The notes below the pieces were generated by a model. That model did no database searches. It saw only the letters and a program-made list of their open reading frames with translations, and was not told the DNA's origin. Source: Gautieria morchelliformis (lineage: Eukaryota > Basidiomycota > Agaricomycetes > Gomphales > Gomphaceae). Taken from it: a stretch of 64,000 nt of DNA. The stretch is from contig WHVA01000148.1 in the NCBI GenBank assembly GCA_015179125.1, positions 124,001-188,000 on the forward strand, read 5' to 3'. Shown here piece after piece: positions 1 through 9,944 of this stretch. Each line of letters starts with the position of its first letter. The first letter of the stretch is position 1. The position numbers were made by a program, and so were the translations under genes.

Positions 1-618
1 GCATTTAAGGCATCGAGTCGGTTCTTTCTTGCATTTCTCCGCATATACCCTCTTTTGGCACACAATGAGGCCGCCAGTGAGGACCTTGTTGGCAATCCCC
101 GGCGTGGTGAATGTGAGGAGCATGTGCCTGCAGGTCTGAGTGGCTGCTCTGCACTGCTTAGGCTTGATCCATCTAGCCTTGTCAATGGCCCCCTGCGGGA
201 GCCCATTGACTTCCTCTATGCCTCATAGCTCACCTTCCCTCTCTGGCTCGAAGTTAAGGGGAACGAACTGGAGAACGAGTGGGAGCAACCTCGCTTTCAT
301 TCTTGCATCCGGCGCTAGGGCCTCTGTGAACTGAATCCTGTGCTTGGCCTTGTTGAGCCACTTCGCCGCCTCCTCCATGCTGAGCTCGAAGATGAATCCC
401 CCCTTGGTGAGCCGTCTCGCGCTGACTATGGTCTTTCCCTCCCCTTCATCCATGCCCTCAACAATCTCGTTTGCTCTGGATGCCAGGCCAGCGTTATCCA
501 GGTCTGCAAGCACGCGTTCTCCCGCATTTGCGGCATCCACTAACACCTGCCTCTGCTTGACACCCTCCCTCGCGCGGACTCTAGCATCGAGGGTGGGGGC
601 GTTTGTTGTGATAATCAA
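1..618 (-). mobile_element. LINE (Tad1-like) ORF1 remnant, cut by window edge
   Basis: Read on the minus strand, bases 618 to 1 encode a fungal LINE ORF1 (gag-like RNA-binding protein). The N-terminal half has a coiled, charged stretch, then the segment MEEAAKWLNK and the typical LVLQFVPLNFEPE run. After one in-frame TGA near 224-226 the same frame continues with IEEVNGLPQGAIDKARWIKP and on to PTRCLKC at the window edge, where a CCHC zinc knuckle would be expected next. The stop replaces a probable CGA arginine codon, a C-to-T change. The zinc knuckle, endonuclease and reverse transcriptase would lie left of the window. The family call rests on the overall pattern of ORF1 proteins I know from basidiomycete Tad1 elements. 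This is a decayed copy. Confidence 0.7.
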
Positions 619-1470
619 GTAAAGACAGTTATGACATCACCCCAGATCCATCTCTAAGACATGCTGATGAGACCGAAACATATGCTATCCAAAACACATG
701 CCCACATCCATATTCAGATATATAAAGAAATCCCTGAGCCCCCTGATTCGCATATACGCGAGCCGAACCAATACAAAGCCACACACGCGTACAGGGCATG
801 CCAAGCCGGTCGTCATTCCATTACATATATTGTTCACATCAATCTCGATCAAGGGACCAACCCGAGGCGTAGATCCCCGCTTAGGCACCTATTCATTCCC
901 AATCAAGACATGATATGTATTCGATCGTCCCTGAGTGGCTTCAACTGCAACTCCAAGGTTTCTCTTATATATCACCTACATGCTCCACCACATCACCGTC
1001 TCATGCACAGCAACTACCTAATAATTCCTTGTAGTATTCACTCGAAGGTTCGTTCTCGACTCCACACCACTTTCCCCTATACTCCTGTGTCAGGAGCTGT
1101 GAACATCGCTTCAATGCCGAATCTCTTCCCAAGTAGTTAAATAGTTACTGTTGAAAGTAAAAGAAAAATATATGACATTAACATATCAATGACAACACAC
1201 CCACAACCCACTGACACACCAACAATCCCCCCTTCTCACGCACACACATCACGACGCTCATACCCGAGACTGCCGGATCATCACATGCTCATTCACCCCC
1301 ACTCGATTCCTACCCCCGGTTATCCCCAGAGCATTGACGGTGACGGATTTCATGACGTAAGGCATTGCCGCGTTTGGTAGCCTTGTTCGAAGTGCGTCCA
1401 TCAACAGCACTTGGCCCTTGGAATACCATATGCCAGGCCTGAATGGGTCAGTAACGTGCAGGGGCCCAAT
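619..1470. other. No convincing gene; possible minus-strand coding scrap
   Basis: About 850 bases without a gene I can name. Long open stretches at 661-1140 (plus) have no recognisable motif and a composition like the rest. On the minus strand, 1258-1467 reads as a protein-like segment (GPLHVTDPFRPGIWYSKGQV) that ends where the MITE at 1471 begins, so it may be the edge of a decayed coding region split by that MITE. Confidence 0.3.
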
Positions 1471-1868
1471 CACTGCAGGCATATAAAAGTTTTCTTGTCT
1501 GAAAAACTGTTGAAAAAACTGTAAATATTTTCCAAATATTTTTAGTGTTTTTTTACATGAAAAAACTATAATAAAATTTTGTGTTTTTATTAGAATTTGT
1601 TGAGCAAGAAAATTGTAAAAAAGTGCAAAGTTTTTTTCAGAGTTTTTTATGGGTTTCTTTGTGTTATCACAAAGAAACTTATAAAAAGACATAAAAACCC
1701 TGCAAAAAACTTTAAACTTTTTTTACAATTTTCTTGCTCAACAAATTCTAACAAAAACACAAAATTTTGTCAAAGTTTTTTACATTAAAAAGACCAAAAA
1801 ATTTTGGAATATGTTTACAGTTTTTTGAACAGTTTTTCAGACCAGAAAATTTTGATATGTCTCCAGTC
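1471..1868. mobile_element. Foldback MITE, copy 1 (CACTG ends, 3-bp TSD AAT)
   Basis: A 398-base AT-rich element that is almost one palindrome. The arms are about 190 bases and the centre lies near 1655-1680, where CTTTGTG is followed by its complement CACAAAG. It begins CACTGCAGGCAT and ends with the near complement ATGTCTCCAGTC, with AAT on both sides (1468-1470 and 1869-1871). A second copy lies at 36048-36448. It has no coding capacity, so it would be mobilised in trans. CACTG ends with 3-bp duplications fit CACTA-like (CMC) transposons best, but PIF/Harbinger also makes 3-bp duplications, so the superfamily is open. Confidence 0.85.
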
Positions 1869-1871
1869 AAT

Positions 1872-3170
1872 TGAAGTAATGTACCCAGACTAGCATCTTG
1901 GTGCGCAAAAAACTCGCAAAAGGGTTAGTAATGTCGAAAGTCACTTCATCAAAGAGGAGAAGCCGCCAATCATGTGGATGAGGGACGCATTTGCCATTGG
2001 CCAATTTCTGGGGGAACCTACGAAGAGATAAGGGTGGATGGTAGAGAGAGGCATCTATGCATGTACTCGGGGTCTTGATCAAAGTCCTCAAGCCAACTGA
2101 CAGGGCATATCAGATGGGTGATCTGGGGATGCTTGAAGCCTTGGGTAACTTTGTCATTCAGGCCTATCATCGGAATGAATGGTTTGTTGGCAGGCCGGAG
2201 AAATTGTGCATGATCTTTGACATGCTTGATGTCTTCCCCGCAAGCTGTGTTGCGGTGATGATCAAGCTAGATAGTTTTGGAATAGGATGTTAACTAGTGC
2301 CTTTCAACAATTGAAATCTATTGCTCAGTGGTTGAAACCACTGTATTTGCCTCTCTTCTGTGTGCTGACTAAGCCTATCGAGGCGAGTCACGTGACCGTG
2401 TCGACAGAAGATTGGTGTCGATCCGAGGAATAACCAGATCAAAAGTGTTCGCTTTTGAGGTAGTATAGAATAAGAAGTGATAGTAAACCCTCAACGAAGA
2501 TTTGGAATAAACTATCAAGATTTGAGCTCTGTAGCTATCAAACAAGACTACAGTAGCTTCAGGGGACAAAATAATCGATTCTGGATGATTTCGTTCATAC
2601 ATTCGTACTAGCTATTTATACTATATTAGTAGTAACTACTAGTATTCAAGATATTGGACAGATGGGTCGAAAAGCTGCTTGTAACTAAGAGGTGACTAAT
2701 TTATAGTCATAAAGTCATGGGGTGATGGAGATAGTGTTAGGATTGTCTGGGCTTTGGAATAGAGATCTGTACCTAGTATACAAAGCCCCTGTCCACATGA
2801 TGTTAGGATAGTAGTCAGTCAGTCGTGTCATGGAGTTCAAATAGAAAAATGAAGCTGAATCTGCCCTGCCTAGCATAAATGCTAGGCTTAGTGATGGGGC
2901 CGCTGTCTCTGTGCCTTTTCTGTGGGGCAGCTAATTGAGTATGTGTACTGTGGATGACATTCTCAAGTCGCTCCACAGTACCCTGTGCTCCTGCGCAGTC
3001 TATTGTCCTCTGCGGCGTTTGGTGCCCACACCCACTTGGTGCCTGTGGCCTGGCACCTGTCGACGTCATGGCCGATGCCATCACTCGATAGGCGCGCCAC
3101 CCCTGATCGACCACACGTGGTCGATGCCCGAACCTCTGTACCTTACCCGATCTATGGGTAATGTAGCAAG
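1872..3170. other. Unassigned intergenic stretch
   Basis: I see no supported gene. The minus-strand open stretch 1867-2091 and plus-strand 2057-2293 are short, lack motifs and overlap each other. A short protein-like run ends at the right edge of the MITE (minus strand) and may be the other half of the scrap noted left of it. Base composition is ordinary and there are no repeats that I can see. Confidence 0.3.
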
Positions 3171-3905
3171 TCATAAATTCATATGATCGTCGTCTGCGCC
3201 GACGTCCATCGTAAGTGTCATTTCTATTTCTTTTCGATCTTTTCTTGTTTTTCTTTCTTTCTTTATTAGTTTCTCTTGTATATATAAATGATTTAAGATG
3301 GGATAGTTGCGTTTAACACAACAGATAGTGCCATGAGTAATGCACGTGTACACTGGGAATCACTGACCTCATCGGCAATGTCATCCAAGTGACGCCCCTG
3401 GACCAGGCTCGCGAGGGAGGGAACTTGCTTCTCAAGGTCTCGGTATAATTGGATGTGAAACCATTGACTGTGGGGTATCAGCAGCATAGTCAGAGATCAA
3501 CGGGCAACAAAGACACGTACTCATCATCATAATCGCTGTGAGGGGCACCGGGTTCATATGCTTGACCATCATGTAAAATCTGGGGAAAGTGAGCCCTCAT
3601 TTCGGAATCACAACCAAAGTGTTGTGCGGCGCTTGCTAGCTCATTACTGGGTTGACTGGTGAGGACGGAGGTCAGCATGAAATCCTGCTACTTTGCACAT
3701 GCTCATGGGTTCTTGCGTGCACCTCCTTGAGTGCGTCAGCATTTCCTGCATGGTGCTCAGCTTCTTCAGAGTCGGCTTCGCTAGGTGGTTCAGGCTCAGG
3801 TGTGGTACTTGAGGATGAGTGTGATCGCTGGGGTCGGGGCCTCCGGATTATATCGTGAGGAGAACCAGGGGATGAGCTCCTGTTCTGAGAATATGAACCA
3901 CACAT
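3171..3905 (-). CDS. Possible fragmented hypothetical gene (minus strand)
   Basis: Three neighbouring minus-strand open segments (3905-3672, 3678-3490 and 3487-3293) look protein-like in sequence: a Ser/Pro/Glu-rich N-terminal part (TTPEPEPPSEADSEEAEHH), a middle part with HFGCDSEMRAHFPQ, and a third with QLYRDLEKQVPSLASLV. They could be exons of one gene, since short introns are the rule in this genome, but I could not fix the splice sites. I do not recognise the family. The segment could equally be a decayed part of a transposon-borne gene. Confidence 0.3.
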
Positions 3906-3939
3906 GTCCTTATCAATGACACATGGTTCATATTCTCAG
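3885..3939. repeat. Short inverted repeat (hairpin)
   Basis: CTGAGAATATGAACCA on the left is followed after a spacer by its complement ending TTCATATTCTCAG. The inner part (CACATGTC against GACACATG) also pairs imperfectly. It straddles the start of the possible minus-strand gene. The function is unknown. Confidence 0.55.
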
Positions 3940-4144
3940 GGGCAACGGTGAGCATGGGAAGCTCTACTTCTGGACGAGTGAGTAGTCAATGTGTGACTAG
4001 ACCTAGAGTGGCATGATCGTGAGGACTGGTGAGAACGGGTGGGAGAGGGCATGCTGTGATGGGTGATGGTGGAGGTAAAGGAAGCACGAACAGATCACAT
4101 GAGACACCATGAGATATAGCACGGCCATGGGTCCACAATGTGTA

Positions 4145-4311
4145 GGGGTGGCATCCGATTGCCTTCTTCTCTAAGAGCCTTAGTCCGGTCGAGCGGAACT
4201 ATGAGATCCATGACAAGGAGATGCTGGCAATCATCCGAGCACTAGAGGAGTGGCGACACTTCCTCGAGGGTGCTCTATGCCCGTTTGAGATCTGGATAGA
4301 CCACAAATAGA
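4145..4311 (+). mobile_element. Ty3/gypsy RNase H scrap related to gypsy element 2
   Basis: About 165 bases encode part of a gypsy RNase H ([20 protein letters not shown] and EIWIDHK are visible). At DNA level it is nearly the same as the matching part of the gypsy at 25520-31747, which lies on the opposite strand there. It is an isolated fragment of a broken element with no LTR nearby. Confidence 0.85.
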
Positions 4312-4316
4312 TCATC

Positions 4317-5599
4317 AAGGGCCCATATGGCACGGCAGAAAGAGATAGTCCCCTTGCTATGTGTCATGACGCGTTTATTTCTCATATTCAGATGCTCTGT
4401 TCTCCCGTTTCTCACTCTATCTCCGTGTTCGCTCCGATCGCCATTATCATGTTCGGCAACCGATTCTCGTCGTTCGTGCCAATTCCCATAGCCACGCCGT
4501 CAAACGCGTGATCGACGTCTTTGGACTGACTTGGCAGTCATCGCTGGGCCTATCACCTCCTCTGCTCGACCCCCTTCCGATGGTGTTCTGACAAAATTGG
4601 ATTGTCATGACCTGTGTACTGTTTGCACCTTGTTATCCCCATTTCCCCTTTCGCTACTCCTCCCCCATGTTCGCTCGGCCTCACCCTCCACCTCAACCTC
4701 TCCTACTCTATTTTACCTCTATTCGCCCTCCCCCGCATTTCACTGAACCGCCATTCGCTGCTCGCATCATTCGCCAGCAGGCACGCCATCAAATCACGAT
4801 TGATATCCCCACCCGGCATGATGGTAGCTCCATCGGCTTCTCGATCCAACCCCCTTTTGGTGTTCATATGAGCAGGGCACATTCGCGGAACGTCCGACCC
4901 ATAGGTCGTGTGGGATCAACCCAGTAGATGAAGAACCCGTGCAGGGCGGGCGGTGTATATGCGGGTCCCAAAACATGATTTTGTACGCAGGTGTCTTCGC
5001 CACCTTCACTCTCTGTCATTTCATGTTCTCCCTCTTCTCTCGTTCTATTGTATGTTTATTTCATCTATGCTGTATCATGACTGCGCACCCCTATCCAACC
5101 CTGACTCATGACAGCCTCTGTCCTATTCGCTGATACCTGACGAACGTTCAGCATAAGTAGTTTACACTCGCATGTATATTCCCCAGTTCAATTATCATAC
5201 GTCGTCCATCTTGTGCAAACTTGACCTCGCTGATCATCGTCTTGAGCCTCCTCTTGAAGATTTCTATCTTCAACCAGCAAAGGACTTAGGCATCACTGGT
5301 GAGTTCTCGTACTTCATCTTCGTTACCTTAGCCTTCGAACTACTTTCTGTGCTGTTGGCGAAGGGCTCCGAAGGAGTACCTTCACCAGCGAAGGGACTGT
5401 CGAAACTTAGACAGCCCTTCCATGATATCTTGCACGTTACATCATCAAGTGCCACGGGCTATTTCGCTACGACTGTAGAGAGGGCGAGCCCCGTTTGGGC
5501 AACCCTATTGTTTCGTGAACATCCATCGGTTCACTTATTCACCGAACGGCATACTTATTCGCACAAGTTATTCGGGAATTTACTGTGTTCACTAATACA
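4317..5599. other. Unassigned stretch between two gypsy pieces
   Basis: Pyrimidine-rich on the plus strand around 4580-4760. Open frames at 4531-4927 overlap in three frames and arise from this composition rather than from a gene. The open stretch 5172-5615 contains a direct repeat of a Lys-Gly-rich codon run but no domain I know. It may include decayed 5' parts of the gypsy element that begins to be recognisable near 5600. Confidence 0.3.
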
Positions 5600-7314
5600 C
5601 GATATTAACGCCTAAAAACCAACCTTGACAAGAACCTACGGCCAGTGTTTACTCAACACCAGCTGGCATCATCCCTTAGAGCTACTAACCTCGCTCCTGT
5701 CATGCTCTGAGCTGCTTCGCTGCTTGATACCGAGCATATGCGAGCTGACATACTAGCGAACCTCCCCTCGGACCCCATAGCCAAGTGGCACCTCGGCTTG
5801 GTTAATGACCCGAGGTGGGCCACAGACACCGAGGGCTTTCTCAAGCTCAACAACCAAACCTATGTTCCAGCGGCACACAACCTTCAACTTCGCATCCTGC
5901 AATACAAGCACAACCACATTCTCTTGGGACACTTCGGGGTCAACAAGACCTTGGAGTTGATCCGACGAGACTACACTTGGCCAGGGATTAGATCCTTTGT
6001 CAAAGAGTATTGCAAGACTTGCACCACTTGTATGAGAAGCAAGTTGCAACATCACAAGCCCTATGGTCTCCTCAAGCAACTCCCCATCCCTGAAAAGCCT
6101 TGGAATTCCATCTCTATGGATTTCATTGAGCAGCTCCCACCTTCATCCACGTTCACCTCCATACTAGTGATTGTTGACCGCTTCACTAAGCAGGTTATCT
6201 TCATTCCAACCACAGACAAGATAACCTCGCAAGAGCTTGCTCACCTCTTCGTCCTTCATGTCTTTTCCAAGCATGGAGTCCCCTCACACGTCACCTCGGA
6301 TAGGGGTTCCGAGTTCATCTCGCACTTTTGGCGTTCTCTAGGGAAAGCCTTAGACATGCGGTTGCATTTCACCTTGGGATACCATCCCAAGGGTGACGGT
6401 CAGACCGAGCGTACTAACCAGACCCTGGAACAGTACCTCAGGATCTACTGCAACTATCAGCAGTCCAACTGGGCTTTGCTCCTTCCCCTAGCCGAGTTCG
6501 CTTACAACAATGCGCCTAGCGCAACCACTGGTATATCCCCGTTCTTTGCTAACAAGGGTTACCACCCGAACCTCGCAGTTCACCCTGAGCGTGACCTCGC
6601 CTCAGCATGAGCTTGAGACTCTGTGGTTGACCTGGACGAGCTTCACCAAGAACTTCGCTACTCCATCCTCGAGGCTCAAAAAACCTACCAAGCCTTGGCC
6701 TATGTTCATTGCAAGCTCGCCCCTGATTTCCAAGTAGGATCCCTCGCTTTTGTAAAGGCACAGTACTTCAGAACAACTCGGCCCACTAAGAAGCTCGCCA
6801 AGAAGTTTTTGGGTCCTTTTGAGATCATTTCCCAAGCGGGTACTCACTCCTTCACCCTTCGACTTCCAGAACACATGCATTCAGTCCATCCAGTATTCCA
6901 CGTATCCATGCTCGAACCAGCCTCGCCCAACACCATCCCAAACCGAGTTCAGCCTCCTCCGCCCCCAGTCATCATCGACGGTGAGCCCGAGTTCGAAGCC
7001 TTGGAATCCTTGACTCCAAGATCGATAATAGACGGAAGAGCTGCAAGCTGCTCTATCTCGTTAGGTGGACTGGTTACGAAGGTAGCGATGAAGAAACCTC
7101 GTGGATCCTCGCCTCCGAGCTTGATCATGCCTCGGAGCTGGTCATTGATTTCCACGAGTCTTACCCGGGAAAGCTGGGACCATTGCCTGCTCTATGATCA
7201 TTCCTTGTTTAATCCCCATGACTTCCCAGTAGTTAGATAACAAAACCCCTCGCAATCGAACAACACAGAAAAATCAATAAAATCCAAGAAAAATTCCATT
7301 ATCCCATTGCTAGT

Positions 7315-8292
7315 TTACTCCAACATCCTCATATCTTCCCCCTCACTTCCCTCGCTATCCTCGCCCAACTCCTCCTCCTTACTACTACTACTTTGCTCCA
7401 CCAGACCCCCATGTCCCCCATAACTCACCAAATCTCTCGCCACCTGCATCCGCTTCAGATAGTTCCACCTCCTCCTTATCCTCATGAATTCCATGTCGGC
7501 CCTGTTCATCCTATCATTCGCAGCCCTAAACTCCCCCAACAACTCACAAACCCTCTCCCCAACCTCGCCAACCTTCTGTCCCACCTCCCTCACCGCCGCT
7601 ATCAACTCCCTCATCTCAGCACTTCGCTCCGACCTTTTCGTCTTCTTGTCCTTCTTCGCCCTCCGACCTTCCTCCACCTCGGCTTCCTTCCCCTCACTCT
7701 GCCTCGCTTCCCCAACCTCTCTCCCCTCACTCTGCCTTGCTCCCCCAGTCTCCTTTCCCTTCTCCTTGCTCAACCTCGCTTGCATCCGCTCCACCCTTGC
7801 CTCCAGGTTTCTCTCAACCCAATCACTTGAGTCATCGTCGTTTTCGACTTCATCCCAAACCTTGGCCTCTTTCCTCAGCCTCGGCCCATCCTCGCTGTCC
7901 TCGCTCCTTGCCTGCTTCTTGCCCACCTCGCTCGCCTGACCGTTCCCTGTGTTCGCTTTACTGCGACGACCATGGGCTATACTGCAGCCCAACGATCGTG
8001 TCCTGCACCATACGCAGGCCCCCTGGTCCGCAATCCTGAAGTTGAGGCTAACGGCCCAAAGGCATGTGTAGTCGCGCTCTTCGCAGTGCGCACACCTCGC
8101 CTCGGCCTTAGTCGCAAGCTGCCACTCACGGGGCCCTCCGTTGGCGAGCTTGTACCCATATAGGGTCAAATCTGGCGGATGGTAGGCGAATAACATACGC
8201 TTATACTACTGCAATCAGCAGCATTTCCATGACAAGACTACAACGGTACTCACCTTCTTGCCTTTCGGCCCTTCCTGCCACGGCTCCCACAT
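7315..8292 (-). CDS. Antisense gene in gypsy 1: Cys-cluster, coiled-coil protein
   Basis: A two-exon gene runs opposite to the gypsy pol, between the integrase and the 3' LTR. Exon 1 (8292-8254) ends KGKK. A 48-base intron (8206-8253, GTGAGT...TAG with CTGAT before the acceptor) keeps the frame into YKRMLFAYHPPDLTLYGYKL. Residues about 50-95 hold two small clusters, CAHCEERDYTC and CVWCRTRSLGC, which look like a zinc-binding unit. The rest is rich in Lys/Glu and coiled-coil (KKDKKTKRSERSAEMRELIA), with an acidic tail SEGSEGEDMRMLE. It is open for about 300 residues although the neighbouring pol is decayed. Antisense genes of this kind near basidiomycete gypsy elements are familiar to me as hypothetical proteins of unknown function. 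A DNA- or RNA-binding role is only a guess. Start codon is uncertain; an upstream exon is possible. Confidence 0.6.
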
Positions 8293-8631
8293 GTCTATGG
8301 CCCCCACATCCTCGATGGCCACTGGACTACCTTGGGTCGAACCTCAGGCATAACTTTGCCTGAGGGACCATCCTCCTCAGACAGCAAGGTCTGGTCGAAG
8401 GCGTTATTCGCACTGTTTTCGTCGACAGCAGAGTTGAAGAGTGGTTGAGGGCACACCATATTCGTTGGCACATGGGTTTGGTGCCTCCTACCCAGCCTTT
8501 TATCTAACCTCGGCTACAATTTAAGCTTCGCCTTTCCAGCTACTTAACATTGGGTCAGGATCTAGATTCAAGGATAGGTGAACCTTGTTCATATTACGTC
8601 CTCGAGGGTCTCGGCCATAAGGGGGGGATAC

Positions 8632-9183
8632 TGTAAGGACCTGGCCTTTGGACGGTTACTTACCGGTATAACCTTTCTTCCGAGCCCAAGCCTTGTGATA
8701 CTCCTGCCCGAGTACTTGTGATTCTAATCCTGCGCCTGAGCTAGAGCCCGAGCTAGAGCTCATATCCGACCCTGATCCCATGCCCGAATTCCCTTAGTTA
8801 CTGATTCCACTCCATCATGCATCATTCGTATATTACTTCGCCCTGACCTCGCCCTGACCTTCCCCCGAATATGCTCACCCCTGACTCGTACCCTTGCTCA
8901 TGTATAAACCCCCCTGTATGCATTCCTATTCCTCAGTCTGAAAATCAACTATCGTATACTTTGATCCCTAGTTAGTTTCTAAGCCTTCGCCTCTTAAGCC
9001 AAACCTCGCCTCTTATTCGTTTGCCTCTGAAGTTGGGACTCGTGCATAGGGTCGGTGCAGCACATAAGCTGAAGCCTAGTCCCTCTCCAACTTCCCTATC
9101 AGAACCTCGCTCCGTAACCTCGGACCTTATCTCGGGTTTCGCTCCCGAGCTCGGTCAACCTTATGAAGGATTGTATCGTAACA
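8632..9183 (+). repeat. 3' LTR of gypsy 1 (552 bp)
   Basis: Starts TGTAAGGACCTGG after a run of purines (AAGGGGGGGATAC) and ends GTATCGTAACA. A shorter copy (520 bp) of the same LTR stands alone at 32989-33508. The LTR abuts a TPR-coding scrap on its right side. Confidence 0.85.
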
Positions 9184-9189
9184 CAGACT

Positions 9190-9366
9190 CAGGGCCGGTG
9201 GAAGGATGCTGAAGAGTTGGATGGTGAAGTCATGGAGGCAACGAAGAGGGTCCTTGGTGAGGAGCATCCTGACACCCTGAGGGCCATGTGTAACCTTGCC
9301 TCAACCTATTGGAATCAGGGCCAGTGGAAGGTTGCTGAAGAGCTGGATATCAAGGTCATGGAGACA
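9190..9366 (+). pseudogene. TPR (kinesin-light-chain type) fragment of an NLR-like gene
   Basis: Encodes about one and a half tetratricopeptide repeats of the TPR_12 type: GRWKDAEELDGEVMEATKRV, LGEEHPDTLRAMCNLASTYW and the start of the next repeat, NQGQWKVAEELDIKVMETR. In fungi such repeats form the C-terminal ligand-sensing part of NACHT/NB-ARC proteins. No nucleotide-binding domain lies nearby. The left side is the gypsy LTR end at 9183 and the right side runs into unrelated sequence, so this is a scrap of a larger gene. Confidence 0.75.
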
Positions 9367-9429
9367 AGATGCAATTGGCATGGCAGGTACAACTTCCCAT
9401 TGCACCGCTTTGTTAGCTCAGGTGAATAG

Positions 9430-9944
9430 TGACTAAGAGGAGAAAAGGTTGATTTCTAATCACTTCCTGTTCTCTTCAAGCCTCCACTAGTAGCTGAGTG
9501 TCGAAACCCTCAAATTTACTCTCCACCCTCCGCCTCCCCATTTTTTTTTCTTTTCTATCTTGTCGCACCGTCACGATCAGTGAGATCCAGGACCCACTGA
9601 TCTCGTGCGCGAGGTTGCTCCGAAATAGGAAGCTCTCCACCCACTGGTCGTATCTCTACATTTTCTATCGTCCAGGATAGCTAGCATTTCAATAATGATG
9701 GTTGATAACTGATAATATTATCAGTATGCCTATCGACGTCGACAAGGGCCAGGCCTCACGCAACTCGAATATATGCTGACACTGGAACTCGCGGAAACTG
9801 TAAGTAATGAATACTTACGGACTCGGACGAACAGTTATCCGAGGAACAGGACACAGTGATGGTATGGTAAACGCCTAGTATATGAATAAATGCAATGCAC
9901 AGAGTTTTTTCTTTTCTATCCACAGCGGAGAGTTGGATCATACG
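9430..9944. other. Short intergenic stretch downstream of the P450
   Basis: No gene seen. It includes a T-rich run near 9540 and the likely 3' untranslated region of the minus-strand P450 gene. Confidence 0.4.

Larger units (their letters stand above)
5600..9183 (+). mobile_element. Ty3/gypsy chromovirus 1, 5'-truncated, broken
   Basis: Recognisable parts in order: the linker after RNase H, the HHCC integrase zinc-binding region, the integrase core (VDRFTK, TSDRGSEFIS, GDGQTERTNQTLEQYLR), the GPF/GY-type C-terminal segment (KKFLGPFEII, HPVFHVSMLEP) and remains of a chromodomain. A long 3' region follows, then a polypurine tract just before the LTR at 8632. Gag, protease and reverse transcriptase are not visible upstream and no 5' LTR was found, so it is a truncated fossil with several breaks. 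A related solo LTR lies at 32989-33508. The 3' region carries an antisense gene, described separately. Confidence 0.9.

Noticed and set aside
661-1140. 159-codon open frame
   Set aside because: No motif and two other frames are open over the same bases.
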